Positions 1-8,228 of a stretch of DNA of 64,000 nucleotides are shown here, piece by piece. The notes below the pieces were generated by a model. The model saw only the letters and a list, made by a program, of their open reading frames with translations. It ran no database searches and was not told the DNA's origin. Origin of the DNA: an uncultured Pigmentiphaga sp. (GTDB lineage Bacteria; Pseudomonadota; Gammaproteobacteria; Burkholderiales; Burkholderiaceae_B); NCBI GenBank assembly GCA_937891425.1, contig CALAGD010000066.1, positions 79,971-143,970 of the forward strand, written 5' to 3'. Made by a program: the position numbers and the translations under genes. Within the stretch, counting starts at the first letter, position 1; every line of letters begins with the position of its first letter.

Positions 1-321
1 CAGGAGCGGCTGGCCGAAGTCGCGTGCCCGGGGGCATTGCCCGACGACCTGTTGCGCCTGAATGACGAGCTCATGCGCCGGAAGGGTTACCCACCCGAGG
101 GGCGTTTGCTGGGCCATTCGCAGGGCGTGGATCTGGTCGAGCGGCCTGCGTTTACGCCCAAGGGTGAAACCATGCCGCTGCAGAAGAACATGGTGATCTC
201 GATTCACCCGACGACGCATGCCCCGAATGCCTGGGGGTATCCGGTGAACATGAGTTTTCTGATCACCGATGGTGCACCGCAGCGCATGTTGCGCACTCCC
301 CAGGAAATCATCGTCGTATGA
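1..321 (+). CDS. M24-family metallopeptidase (Xaa-Pro aminopeptidase/creatinase-like), C-terminal part
   Basis: The reading frame is open from the first base, so this is the last 106 residues of a longer protein. The tail has the features of the pita-bread M24 fold: a GHSQGVDLVERP segment holding a metal or substrate histidine, a stretch introducing the last acidic region (TPKGETMPLQKNMVISIHP), and a closing beta strand region ending in IIVV. Family members hydrolyse Xaa-Pro peptides or C-N bonds such as creatine. The stop overlaps the next gene's start by 4 bases (ATGA), so both are probably one operon with the Bug receptor downstream. The specific substrate cannot be read from this fragment. 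Confidence 0.72.
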   Translation, partial: QERLAEVACPGALPDDLLRLNDELMRRKGYPPEGRLLGHSQGVDLVERPAFTPKGETMPLQKNMVISIHPTTHAPNAWGYPVNMSFLITDGAPQRMLRTPQEIIVV

Positions 322-1367
322 ACGGCAACACTGAAAACCATGAACGGGGCGTGTTTGCGGAGCTTCGGCCGTCGGTGGTGATTGCAACGCACCCGAATGT
401 CGAGTATGTGGTGCAGGGCGTCACCACATTGCTCAGGCAACGTGGTATCGAAGTTCACATCATCCAGCCTGACATCGCGGTCGACCGGATTCCCGACTGT
501 CACGTGGTGATGCCCTGCTCAGCATTCCGATGTGGCGAGAGCGTCATGGATGCGCTGCCGCATCTGCGTGGCATCGCGGCCCTCGCCGCAGGTACCGAGT
601 CGATCGATATTCCCGCTGCCACCCGCAGGCGCTTGCCGGTTGCGCATGCGCCCACACCGGAAAACGTCACCAGCATGGCGGAAGCGACGGTGATGCTGAT
701 ACTCGCAGCGCTGTATCGACTGCCAGAGTCACAGGAACGTTTCCGCTCGGGCTGGGATCGCCCGAGGGCACCGTATGCGCGGATGCTGTCCGGCAAGACG
801 CTCGGTCTGGTGGGCTTTGGCAAGATCGCGCGCGCCGTGGCAGAGCGCCTGTCGTCCTGGAATGTGCGATTGATTACCTATTCGCCCAGGGCACCGCAGG
901 CATCGTTGCCTGCCTGCGTGCAAAAGGTTGATCTGGAAAGTCTGCTTGCGCAAAGCGATGTCATCAGTCTGCACGCCGCGGTAACCGATGACAACCGGTA
1001 CATCATCAATGCGCGTACCCTGAAACTGGCGAAACCCGGTATTGTGCTAGTGAATACGGCCCGCGGTGCGCTGGTCGACCAGATGGAATTGCTGGAACAT
1101 TTGCAGCATGACGGGTCGGCCTACGTGGCTCTGGACTGTTTCGATCCGGAACCGTTGCCCATGGACAGTCCGGTGCGGCGGCTGGGGAAGGGAATCCTCA
1201 CGCCCCATATCGTCGGACATACCCGCGAAACGCAGGAGTCACTGATCGAGCAGGGAGTGGACAACGTCATGCGCATCCTGAATTACGAGGCGCCGGAGTT
1301 CGTGCGGAACCCGGAAGTACTGGAAGGGTGGGTGCGCGCATCGGGCCGGACTCGCCTGGCAGGCTGA
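318..1367 (+). CDS. D-isomer-specific 2-hydroxyacid dehydrogenase family protein (NAD-dependent)
   Basis: A 349-residue soluble cytoplasmic oxidoreductase. The Rossmann fingerprint GFGKIA lies near residues 166-171 after the GKTLGLV strand. The family's catalytic trio is visible: Arg249 in NTARG, Glu278 in DPEPL and His297 in TPHIVGH. Length fits the phosphoglycerate dehydrogenase/hydroxypyruvate reductase superfamily (about 310-350). It overlaps the M24 peptidase gene by 4 bases and is followed 112 bases later by a Bug receptor, suggesting a pathway in which an imported carboxylate or amide is hydrolysed and a 2-keto/2-hydroxy acid is interconverted. It lacks a C-terminal ACT domain, so it is not a typical serine-pathway SerA. 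The substrate is unknown. Confidence 0.85.
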   Translation: MNGNTENHERGVFAELRPSVVIATHPNVEYVVQGVTTLLRQRGIEVHIIQPDIAVDRIPDCHVVMPCSAFRCGESVMDALPHLRGIAALAAGTESIDIPAATRRRLPVAHAPTPENVTSMAEATVMLILAALYRLPESQERFRSGWDRPRAPYARMLSGKTLGLVGFGKIARAVAERLSSWNVRLITYSPRAPQASLPACVQKVDLESLLAQSDVISLHAAVTDDNRYIINARTLKLAKPGIVLVNTARGALVDQMELLEHLQHDGSAYVALDCFDPEPLPMDSPVRRLGKGILTPHIVGHTRETQESLIEQGVDNVMRILNYEAPEFVRNPEVLEGWVRASGRTRLAG

Positions 1368-1479
1368 AGAACTCACGCGTAGCACGTGGCCGACACCAGA
1401 TCTCCACTGCACGTGGCTACAGACCAGTGGGTGCAGATATTCATCATCACAAGAACGTCGTAATCGAATGGAGGAGACC

Positions 1480-2490
1480 ATGCGACGAGTTTCAAGGAAA
1501 TCGGCAAAGCAGATGGGTTGGGCGGCGACCGCGCTGACGGCTTTTCTGGCTTTCAGTGGCATGTCGCAACCGGCAAATGCGCAGAATGTGGCGAACTGGC
1601 CTGACCGGACGATACGCATGATCGTGCCTTTTCCGCCGGGTGCCACACCCGACATGATGGCGCGGCTGGTCGGAGAGAAGCTTGCCGAACGGCTCAAGCA
1701 GCCAGTCGTGGTCGAGAACAAGTCCGGCGGCAGTGGCATCATTGCCATCACCTCTGCGCTGAATGCACCGGCCGACGGGTATACGCTCTTTTTGGCCGAC
1801 ACGGGTCACACCGCCATCAACCCGGCATTGCGCAAGGATCTGCCTTACGATCCCTTGCGGGATCTGCAGCCCATTTCCCGACTGACGGAACAGAACTTTT
1901 CCGTCATCGTCCGGGACGATTCTCCGGCGCGCACACTGGCTGATCTGGTGGAGCTGTCCAGAAAGCGCGAGAAAGGCATCACCTATGGCACTTCGGGCAT
2001 AGGATCGGCGCACCACATGGGGGGCGAGCAGCTGCGTCTGCTGACCAGAGGCAACTTCATGCACGTGCCCTACAAGGGCATGATCCAGACCGTGCCCGCC
2101 CTGCTGTCGGGTGAGGTCGATTTCATGATAGGAAGCGCCACCCCGGTGATGAGCCACTGGAAGGATGGCAAGGTGCGGATTCTCGCCCGCGGTTCGGAAC
2201 AACGCAGTCAGCTCATGCCCGACGTTCCTACGCTGAGGGAGTCAGGGGTTCCGATGAACATCGCGGTCACGCTGGGTCTGTTCGTAAGGGCAGGGACGCC
2301 GGACGAAATCGTTGAACGCCTGAGCAAGGAGGTGAACCTCGTGCTGCAGGATCCTGCAGTACAGAAACGTGTTGCCGGGCAGGACTTCACCATCGCGGGC
2401 ACGACACCTCAGGAATACGCCGACATCGTGCGCAGCCAGATCGCCGAATACAAGGAGGTCGTCGAGAAAGCCGGGATCGAGGTTCAGTAA
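1480..2490 (+). CDS. Bug/TctC-family periplasmic substrate-binding receptor
   Basis: A 336-residue exported binding protein. Its N-terminus has a basic stretch, a hydrophobic core (about residues 14-26) and an ANAQN signal-peptidase-like site, followed by the Bug start WPDRTIRMIVPFPPG. The DGYTLF, HVPYKG and DVPTL blocks are typical of the family. The ATG at 1480 is preferred to the in-frame ATG at 1468 because a GGAGGAG ribosome site sits just upstream and the signal peptide then begins with MRRVSRK. No TctA/TctB permease genes are nearby, so this is an orphan receptor, as is usual in Burkholderiales. It probably binds a carboxylate handled by the two genes before it. Confidence 0.9.
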   Translation: MRRVSRKSAKQMGWAATALTAFLAFSGMSQPANAQNVANWPDRTIRMIVPFPPGATPDMMARLVGEKLAERLKQPVVVENKSGGSGIIAITSALNAPADGYTLFLADTGHTAINPALRKDLPYDPLRDLQPISRLTEQNFSVIVRDDSPARTLADLVELSRKREKGITYGTSGIGSAHHMGGEQLRLLTRGNFMHVPYKGMIQTVPALLSGEVDFMIGSATPVMSHWKDGKVRILARGSEQRSQLMPDVPTLRESGVPMNIAVTLGLFVRAGTPDEIVERLSKEVNLVLQDPAVQKRVAGQDFTIAGTTPQEYADIVRSQIAEYKEVVEKAGIEVQ

Positions 2491-2572
2491 GCTTTTGGGG
2501 GGACTCCGCGCGGGGTGAAGGCCTGGCGAAGCGAAGCTCTGGCCATGCCTCACGCCTGGACTGCGTGCATGC

Positions 2573-2610
2573 GGCCTGGAGCCCGGGGGCTGGGCCAGGC
2601 CTTTCTTGTT
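2573..2610 (+). terminator. Rho-independent terminator after the first operon
   Basis: Arms GGCCTGG (2573-2579) and CCAGGCC (2595-2601) pair, with an inner AGCCC/GGGCT extension, and are followed by TTTCTTGTT. It lies 83 bases after the Bug receptor stop and also separates it from the convergent OmpW gene. Confidence 0.7.
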
Positions 2611-2626
2611 GCGTGGCAGAGCGGTG

Positions 2627-3262
2627 TCAGAAGCGATAGCCGATGCCAGCCGTGAACACCCACGGGTCGATACGGGTCTTGCCGATGCGCTCGCCGTTGA
2701 GTTTCACGCGTGAAGAAATGTCGATATAGCGTACGTCGACGTTGACGAACCAGCGGTCATTCAGCTTGACGTCGACGCCCATCTGGCCGGCCAGCCCCCA
2801 GGAGTCGCCGAGCTTCAGGTCGGCGCCCTCCAGCGCACCGCGGGTCCTGGTGCTGAAGAAGTGGGTGTAGTTCAGGCCCAGGCCCACATAGGGTTGGATG
2901 GCACTGTCAGGCAGGAAGTGCCATTGAATGCTCAGTGTGGGTGGCAGCTGCTTGGTGGTGGCGATCTTGCCCAGACCACCACTGCCGCTGATGTCGTGCT
3001 TGAACGGCCAGGCAGCCAGCAGCTCGACACCGATGTTGCGGGTGGCCATGTACGTGACCGTGAAGCTGGGCCGTACGCTGTTGCCGACATCCAGTTCCAC
3101 CGTGTCATTCAATACCTTGCCGTTGCCCGACTTGGGATGCACCTGGGTCACGCCAAACTTGATGAGCCAGTCGCCCGCCTCATGCGCCTGTACCGGGGCA
3201 GTCAGCAGGCCGGCGGCACACAACAGTGCCGCCAGGGGGGTACGAACAGACAACAAAGACAT
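2627..3262 (-). CDS. OmpW-family outer membrane protein
   Basis: A 211-residue protein with a signal peptide (hydrophobic residues about 9-23, cleavage near VQAHEAG). The mature start AGDWLIKFGVTQVHPKSGNG, the alternating amphipathic beta strands and the terminal aromatic residue in IGYRF are those of eight-stranded OmpW barrels. OmpW proteins form a narrow hydrophobic channel in the outer membrane linked to uptake of small hydrophobic compounds and to stress response. The gene is monocistronic, convergent with the Bug receptor and divergent from the unknown exported protein. The expected strand pattern and length (about 200-215) both match. Confidence 0.9.
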   Translation of the reverse strand: MSLLSVRTPLAALLCAAGLLTAPVQAHEAGDWLIKFGVTQVHPKSGNGKVLNDTVELDVGNSVRPSFTVTYMATRNIGVELLAAWPFKHDISGSGGLGKIATTKQLPPTLSIQWHFLPDSAIQPYVGLGLNYTHFFSTRTRGALEGADLKLGDSWGLAGQMGVDVKLNDRWFVNVDVRYIDISSRVKLNGERIGKTRIDPWVFTAGIGYRF

Positions 3263-3514
3263 GAAAACTCTCCGAAATTGCCGATCCTTTTCGGCGAGAG
3301 AAAGCTTCGCAAACCCGGCGAAGTTTCAGTTTGATCCATGTCAGTAAGCTGATTGTCCGGCCAGTCGAGTGTGTCGTGCATGCAACCGGGCGCTGCATCG
3401 GGATCGAGAGGGCAGGCAGTGAGAGGTATCGTCGGTGACTTGCCCTCGGGGCCCACTACCTCGTCTAATAGCGGCTGTCAGCGTAGGAATTCGAGTGACT
3501 GGAAGCGTGAATCG

Positions 3515-4108
3515 ATGAGGAAGCCTGGAGGAGCATCAAGCGGCAACTTCATCCGGAATGTAATGGTGGGCGTGCTTTGTGTGGCGGCGTCCGTCGCGGG
3601 CGCAGAGCCCACGGCGTCCCGCGGTCTGGTACCAGCGGCAGCCTTCGGTGTGTGGCGCACGATGCTGATCACCCGGCCGGATGCGATGCCGCGCGCCCGG
3701 GCGCTGGCCTACTCCGTGCGCCGGGACGCCTACATGGCAGTCGACTTCGTGGCACCACTGTGCACGCACGAAGTGAGTTTCGTCACACCGCTGAACAGAC
3801 CGGCCGAGCGCAGTCTCGCGATCCCGCTTCAGTACGCATTTCGCGTCGACCAGAATCGTGTCTACCGGTTCAATGGCAAGACGGAGCTGACGATGGGTGA
3901 TCTGGCGGCGCAGCTCTCGGTCATCTCTACGCCGGCGCTTGCCGACGTTATCAATGAAATGAAGTACGGGCAGGTGTTGCGCATCGAGTTTGCGGCCGTG
4001 CAAAGCCGTACTGGCCCCGGGTACATGACCTACCCCCTGGCTGGCTTCGCTCAGGCGGTCAGCCGCGCGATCGACATGTGTCGCAAGGCGAGCGCGAACG
4101 TGTTGTAG
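3515..4108 (+). CDS. Exported protein of unknown function
   Basis: I do not recognise this family. The frame is open from 3353, but the codons before 3515 read as low-complexity Ser/Gly-rich sequence; the ATG at 3515 gives a 197-residue protein with a convincing signal peptide (MRKPGG... then a hydrophobic stretch VMVGVLCVAASVAGAE near residues 18-33). The mature part has two spaced cysteines (in PLCTHE and DMCRKA) that could form a disulfide, and predicted mixed alpha/beta content, with no catalytic motif I can name. It stands alone between OmpW and a Bug receptor gene. Periplasmic location is inferred from the signal peptide only. Confidence 0.6.
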   Translation: MRKPGGASSGNFIRNVMVGVLCVAASVAGAEPTASRGLVPAAAFGVWRTMLITRPDAMPRARALAYSVRRDAYMAVDFVAPLCTHEVSFVTPLNRPAERSLAIPLQYAFRVDQNRVYRFNGKTELTMGDLAAQLSVISTPALADVINEMKYGQVLRIEFAAVQSRTGPGYMTYPLAGFAQAVSRAIDMCRKASANVL

Positions 4109-4168
4109 CAATGGCGTCCGTGTGTTCTGGCACCTGCCATGCGTGTGGCGAGTACAAACCCGTGGTTG

Positions 4169-4199
4169 AAAAACGGCGGCGCCCGGGGGCGCCGCCGTT
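4169..4199 (-). terminator. Strong hairpin terminator of the minus-strand Bug receptor gene
   Basis: A perfect 12-bp stem, AACGGCGGCGCC (4172-4183) with GGCGCCGCCGTT (4188-4199), closes a 4-base loop. On the minus strand it is followed by a run of five T. It lies 39 bases past the Bug receptor stop and may also stop transcription of the plus-strand gene ending at 4108. Confidence 0.85.
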
Positions 4200-4237
4200 G
4201 TCTGGTGTGGGCCAGAGGGTGCCTTCTCGCAAGAAGC

Positions 4238-5233
4238 TTATTGCGGCTTGAAATTGGTGGCCCGCACCATTTCTTCCCAGCGATTGAAGTCGCGTTCGAA
4301 TGCAGCCTTGAACGATTCGGCCGAGCTGCCGACGGGCTGGAAGCCCATGGCGACCATGCGCTCGTTCATGGCGGGTGAGGCGACGATCTCCTGCAGCGCT
4401 TTTGACCAGGCCTGCACGGCTTCCTCGGGCGAGCCGGCGGGCAGGAACATGCCGATCCAGCCGCTCAGATCGAGCTCGGAGAACCCTTGTTCGGAAAATG
4501 TCGGAACATTAGGCAGTTTCTTGGTGCGTTCGTTGCCGGTGATGGCGAGCACACGCACCTTGCCTGCGTCCGACTGGGCAATGGCGGTGCCCTCCGACAT
4601 GAAGGATGCATCGATGCGGCCGCCGAGGAGGTCGGTGAGGGCTGCCATTTCGCCGCCTGCGTACGGCACGTGAATGAGGTTAGCACCGCTGGCACGGGCC
4701 AGCTCTTCGCCCATGAGGTGCATGGCCGAGCCGATCGCAAATGAGCTGTAGGTGAGGCCCTTGCCCGTCTTGGCTGCATCCAGGAACTCGGCGAGGTTCC
4801 TGTAGGGCGACGAACTGGCAACGACGAAAGTGGTTTGTCCGTCGGCCAGCTTCGAGACGGGAACGAAGTCACGCTTCGGATCGAAGCTGAGGTCGGGCTT
4901 GAGCAGGGCGTTGAGGATCTGCGCGGAGTTGGTGGTGATCAGGATGGTGTAGCCGTCGGCAGGGGCACGGGCCACGTACTGGGTGCCTAGGATGCCACCG
5001 GCGCCGACCTTGTTTTCGACGGTGACGACCACGTTCCATCGTTTCGACAACTCGTCGGCCAGCATGCGGGCAAGAGTGTCGAACGCACTGCCGGGGCCGG
5101 CCCAGGCGATGATGCGTACCGGCTTGCTGGGGAACTGCTGATTGGAGTCTGCGGCGGCAACGTGCGCGGTGCCCAACATCAGGGCCAGGCCGGCGCCAAG
5201 TGCCAGCTGAATCGCTTTACGGAATATGCGCAT
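4238..5233 (-). CDS. Bug/TctC-family periplasmic substrate-binding receptor
   Basis: A 331-residue exported receptor. The signal peptide spans roughly residues 1-27 (MRIFRKAIQ, then an Ala/Leu/Gly core ending in HVAAADS), followed by FPSKPVRIIAWAGPGSAFD, the ligand-loop region of Bug proteins. ADGYTILI, HVPYAGGE and NVPTFSE are family blocks. The open frame extends 21 codons further upstream, but the ATG at 5233 has an AAGGA site six bases before it and starts a proper signal peptide. It is divergent from the TauD-like dioxygenase and shares its control region, so it probably imports that enzyme's substrate or a relative. No tctAB permease genes are present. Confidence 0.92.
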   Translation of the reverse strand: MRIFRKAIQLALGAGLALMLGTAHVAAADSNQQFPSKPVRIIAWAGPGSAFDTLARMLADELSKRWNVVVTVENKVGAGGILGTQYVARAPADGYTILITTNSAQILNALLKPDLSFDPKRDFVPVSKLADGQTTFVVASSSPYRNLAEFLDAAKTGKGLTYSSFAIGSAMHLMGEELARASGANLIHVPYAGGEMAALTDLLGGRIDASFMSEGTAIAQSDAGKVRVLAITGNERTKKLPNVPTFSEQGFSELDLSGWIGMFLPAGSPEEAVQAWSKALQEIVASPAMNERMVAMGFQPVGSSAESFKAAFERDFNRWEEMVRATNFKPQ

Positions 5234-5348
5234 GGGGTGTCCTTGATTGTCGCGAATGCTGCTCGAATGATGGTGGCGCGAAGATGGCAGATTCATGGAT
5301 CTGCGCGCCAGCCGTTGAATGCAAAGAACGAAAAAGCTTAAATAAGTT

Positions 5349-5366
5349 TTATTGATATATCAACAA
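5349..5366. promoter_or_regulatory. 18-bp palindromic operator, Bug-receptor side
   Basis: TTATTGATATATCAACAA is a near-perfect palindrome differing from the copy at 5556-5573 at two positions. It lies 116 bases upstream of the minus-strand Bug receptor start, in the AT-rich part of the 350-base divergent region, where that gene's promoter is expected. Size and AT-rich dyad symmetry suit a MarR-type dimer, and a MarR gene ends the neighbouring operon. Confidence 0.7.
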
Positions 5367-5526
5367 GTTGACTGCCGAATCAATCCGGGAAACTCATTAC
5401 CTGCCTGCCAGCGGGCGGGTTGCCCGGCCAGGGGTGTGTCATCAGCGGTGCGTGCACAGGCCAGCTGCCCGCCGCCTCAGCGGAGGATCCTGCAGTATCC
5501 TGCGCGGATCAGCGGGGTAACCCGGG

Positions 5527-5555
5527 TTGACGACAGAAACAGATCCAAGCACAAT
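5527..5555 (+). promoter_or_regulatory. Candidate sigma-70 promoter of the dioxygenase-marR operon
   Basis: TTGACG (5527-5532), a 17-base spacer and CACAAT (5550-5555). The -10 box abuts the palindrome at 5556-5573, so a bound repressor would cover the transcription start. Confidence 0.5.
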
Positions 5556-5573
5556 TTGTTGATGTATCAACAA
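5556..5573. promoter_or_regulatory. 18-bp palindromic operator, dioxygenase side
   Basis: TTGTTGATGTATCAACAA has perfect 8-base arms around a central GT. It ends 10 bases before the dioxygenase start codon and touches its ribosome-binding region. It matches the site at 5349-5366 at 16 of 18 positions. The likely ligand is the MarR protein encoded at 6668-7303. Confidence 0.75.
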
Positions 5574-5583
5574 AGAGGGTGTC

Positions 5584-6675
5584 ATGTCGAAGTTTGAATT
5601 GCACCGGGTTAGCGATCCGGCCGAATGGAAGGGTGCCGACTGGCCATCCATCGAGAGTGTCAGCACGTACGCCACGCCCGAGCAGATCCAGGAGCTGGAA
5701 TCGGTGTGTGCGGCCCTGGAGGCGCGCGGGTTGCACCATGAAGAAACCGACAGGAGTGATTTTCCGTTCGTCGCCTTTGCGCCGCTGCTCGAACAGATGC
5801 GCCACGAGCTGGCCGATGGCAAGGGCTTCTTCCTGCTGCGCGGGTTGCCGCTGGGCACCTGGACCAAAGACCGCGCACGTCTGGCCGCCTGGGGCCTGGG
5901 TACCTGGCTGGGCACGCACGTGTCGCAAACCGTGTCGGGTCAGCGCCTGACTGACGTTACCGATACCTCGGCCGTGGAAAAAACTCCGCGTCAGTACAAG
6001 ACCAGCCAGGAACTCAGGCTGCACACCGACCCCGCGTCGGACCTGATCGGGCTCGCATGTATCCAGCCTGCCAAGTCGGGGGGGTACAGCGTGCTTGCCA
6101 GTGCCATCGCCGTGCACAACGCGATGTTCGAACAACGACCCGACCTGCTCGAGAAACTCTACGAGGGTTTCATCTGGCACCGCTATGGTGAAGGCCGTCC
6201 GGAGGACGGTCCCTATACGCGCGAGCCGGTGCCCATCTTCGCCATGCAGGACGGGCGCCTGAGCTGCCGCTACGTGCGAGCTCCCATCGCTGCAGGCCAT
6301 CGCGATGCCGGCATCCCGCTTACGGATGCCCAGATCGAGGCACTCGACATGCTCGACGCGCTGGCCAGCTCGCCAGAACTGCGCATCAGTTTCAAGATGG
6401 AGGCGGGCGACCTGCTCATGGTCAACAACCTTGCCGTGCTGCATGCCCGCACGCGCTTCGAGGATTTCGATGAACCCGAGCGCAAGCGGCACATCCTGCG
6501 TCTGTGGCTCGAGGGCTGGCCCGGTTTCCGTCCCGTGCCGCGGCAGCTGAACTATTTCAACGGCGGGGAGTGCGGCATCCGGCCGGCACCGAACCAGCGC
6601 GCTGAATACGACGTCGAGAAGCTGTATAGTGACCGTGCGAGTGGTGGTGTCGCACGGTTGGGAATTCATGACTAG
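5584..6675 (+). CDS. TauD/TfdA-family Fe(II)/2-oxoglutarate-type dioxygenase
   Basis: A 363-residue cytoplasmic enzyme. The iron-binding HxD is His147-Thr-Asp149 in LRLHTDP, the distal histidine is about His287 in VNNLAVLHART, and an Arg-rich segment (RKRHILRLWL) after it provides the 2-oxoglutarate-binding arginine. These are the facial triad and cosubstrate residues of TauD/TfdA hydroxylases, which act on sulfonates, carnitine precursors, aryloxyacetates and similar carboxylates. It starts an operon with the MarR gene (8-base overlap) and is divergent from a Bug receptor, so uptake and oxidative attack on the same small acid are likely. The substrate cannot be read from sequence. Confidence 0.87.
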   Translation: MSKFELHRVSDPAEWKGADWPSIESVSTYATPEQIQELESVCAALEARGLHHEETDRSDFPFVAFAPLLEQMRHELADGKGFFLLRGLPLGTWTKDRARLAAWGLGTWLGTHVSQTVSGQRLTDVTDTSAVEKTPRQYKTSQELRLHTDPASDLIGLACIQPAKSGGYSVLASAIAVHNAMFEQRPDLLEKLYEGFIWHRYGEGRPEDGPYTREPVPIFAMQDGRLSCRYVRAPIAAGHRDAGIPLTDAQIEALDMLDALASSPELRISFKMEAGDLLMVNNLAVLHARTRFEDFDEPERKRHILRLWLEGWPGFRPVPRQLNYFNGGECGIRPAPNQRAEYDVEKLYSDRASGGVARLGIHD

Positions 6676-7303
6676 ACAAGCGATCAGGTCGACTGACGAT
6701 AACGAGGCTAACCGCGAGCCCCGACTGCACCGGGAGTCCCCTGGTGCGGTCGACGAGCTCGCGGCACGGCGCGCCAGCATGGTGGCGGAAGCTGGTGAGG
6801 AGGAAGCATGCCCCTGGCGCGACCTCCAACCCGGTGGCACAAACCTGCGCCTCGAAGATTTCCTTACATTCATTCTGGGCCGGCTGGGCAATGCGGGGCA
6901 ACGAGTCATCACGGCGCGCTACCTCGAACCCTTCGACGTCACGGTAACCGAGTGGCGCATGCTGGCAGCGCTCGCGGCCTTCGCGCCCATGTCGTTTGGC
7001 AAGCTGGTCGAGGTTTCCTCGTCCGACAAGGCGCTGGTTAGCCGTACACTGCGGCGTCTGGCAGAGCGTGGCCTGGCGGTGGCCGAGCAGGACCCGGCCA
7101 ATGCGCGCAAGGTGGTGTGTGCCATTACCGAGGAGGGGCGCGCCCTGTACCGGAAGATCCTGCCGGTAGCGCAGCAGCGCCAGGCCGAGTTGCTTGGCGT
7201 GCTAAGTGAAGACGAGCGTGTCGCTCTCTACCGGATCCTGCACAAGCTCGATCGGGTCCTCGAACCCGACCGTCCCCGTCACGCACGTACTTCTTCCACC
7301 TGA
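6668..7303 (+). CDS. MarR-family transcriptional regulator
   Basis: A 211-residue regulator. The winged-helix core is in the middle (WRMLAALAAFAPMSFGKLVEV, then a recognition helix DKALVSRTLRRLAERGL and the DPANARKVVCAITEEG wing), flanked by dimerisation helices. An unusually long, acidic N-terminal stretch of about 55 residues precedes it. The ATG at 6668 overlaps the dioxygenase stop and follows a GGGA-like ribosome site; an upstream in-frame GTG at 6629 lies inside the dioxygenase gene. Translational coupling and the two matching palindromes upstream suggest that it represses its own operon and the Bug gene until a ligand binds. This regulatory role is inference. Confidence 0.85.
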   Translation: MTRQAIRSTDDNEANREPRLHRESPGAVDELAARRASMVAEAGEEEACPWRDLQPGGTNLRLEDFLTFILGRLGNAGQRVITARYLEPFDVTVTEWRMLAALAAFAPMSFGKLVEVSSSDKALVSRTLRRLAERGLAVAEQDPANARKVVCAITEEGRALYRKILPVAQQRQAELLGVLSEDERVALYRILHKLDRVLEPDRPRHARTSST

Positions 7304-7680
7304 CCCGGCGCATCGAACAGGGTCTGCCAGGAGCACGGCTGGCTCTTGCCCCGGCTGTGTCGGCACGGGCATGCAGTTCGGGCCAGCGCGACACATCGTG
7401 CATGCCATGGGCGACGCGCGCTGGAAGACGGAGATGCATTGAAGATGCGCGACGGGTCAAAATGTTACTACAAATGAGGATCGTCACGTGAGCGTGGCGG
7501 AGTGTGACGCGAGAGGTGTCTGGTGTGTGCATGAGCGTACCGTGGGCGCGCCATGCTAACATAGCCGCCGGAGGAGAACACCGCAGTCATGTACCATCCA
7601 TCAGGAAGTTGTCGACCCTTGGACGAAGGTACACCTCACCCTACAGGAACACAACAGCAAACACGACGCGGGAGCATCAC
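7304..7680 (+). other. Intergenic region between marR and ridA
   Basis: 377 bases without a supportable gene. In-frame codons upstream of the RidA ATG read as unconvincing sequence. No strong promoter pair or terminator was seen; the segment from about 7590 to 7670 is richer in A and C than its surroundings and probably contains the ridA leader. Confidence 0.4.
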
Positions 7681-8079
7681 ATGAGCCGCAAACCACGTTC
7701 ACTGGAAGTACCCGGGGTAACGCACGGGGCCGCCCCCATTCCCATGGGAGCACGGGTGGGCAACCTCATCTGCTCGTCGGCCATCATGGGCAAGGACCCT
7801 GCCACCGACACCCTTCCGGACGACCCGGTTCAGCAGATCGACTTCGCCTTCAAGAACATGGTGCGCCTTCTGGAAGCGGGTGGCGCCACTCTGGCTGACG
7901 TCGTGCGTGTCACCGTCTACCTGAAAGACGACGCCCTGCGCGAGCAGCTCAATGCGAAGTGGAACGAATACTTTCCCGATCCGCACGACCGTCCGGCGCG
8001 GCATGTAGTTCCTACCGATTTGCGGCGGGGGATGGTCATCCAGTTGGAAATCATGGCTGTCGCCGGCGCCAACAGCTGA
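7681..8079 (+). CDS. RidA family protein (YjgF/YER057c/UK114)
   Basis: A 132-residue small cytoplasmic protein of the trimeric RidA superfamily, whose archetype hydrolyses reactive enamine/imine intermediates of amino-acid metabolism. Typical segments are present: GNLICSSAIMG near the start, DPVQQIDFAFKNMVRLLEAGGATLADVVRVTVYL in the middle and the closing VIQLEIMAV. The conserved arginine of archetypal RidA lies in the RPARHVVPTDL region, where this protein has RPAR, so imine-deaminase activity is possible but this is a divergent subgroup. The ATG at 7681 follows a GGGAG site; the frame is open further upstream but without signals. It is a single gene, convergent with the chloride channel. 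Confidence 0.88.
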   Translation: MSRKPRSLEVPGVTHGAAPIPMGARVGNLICSSAIMGKDPATDTLPDDPVQQIDFAFKNMVRLLEAGGATLADVVRVTVYLKDDALREQLNAKWNEYFPDPHDRPARHVVPTDLRRGMVIQLEIMAVAGANS

Positions 8080-8086
8080 CATTTGG

Positions 8087-8111
8087 CCGGCACCTGCCCA
8101 ACGGGTGCCGG
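8087..8111. terminator. Hairpin between the convergent ridA and clc genes
   Basis: CCGGCACC (8087-8094) pairs with GGTGCCGG (8104-8111) around a 9-base loop, 8 bases past the ridA stop. There is no T run on either side, so it may be a weak terminator or a 3-prime stabilising structure. Confidence 0.4.
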
Positions 8112-8228
8112 ACGAGCGCGGGTGGCAGATCCGCCCGGACTGACCCACTCCTGCTGCATCTTCACGAGGTTGTTGCCCGCCACGCGCTGCCGACGGTCCC
8201 GAGCCTACCCCGGGCCCGGCTGTCCCAT

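Noticed and set aside
5509..6912. A 467-codon minus-strand frame over the dioxygenase and MarR genes
   Set aside because: Antisense shadow spanning two well supported genes.
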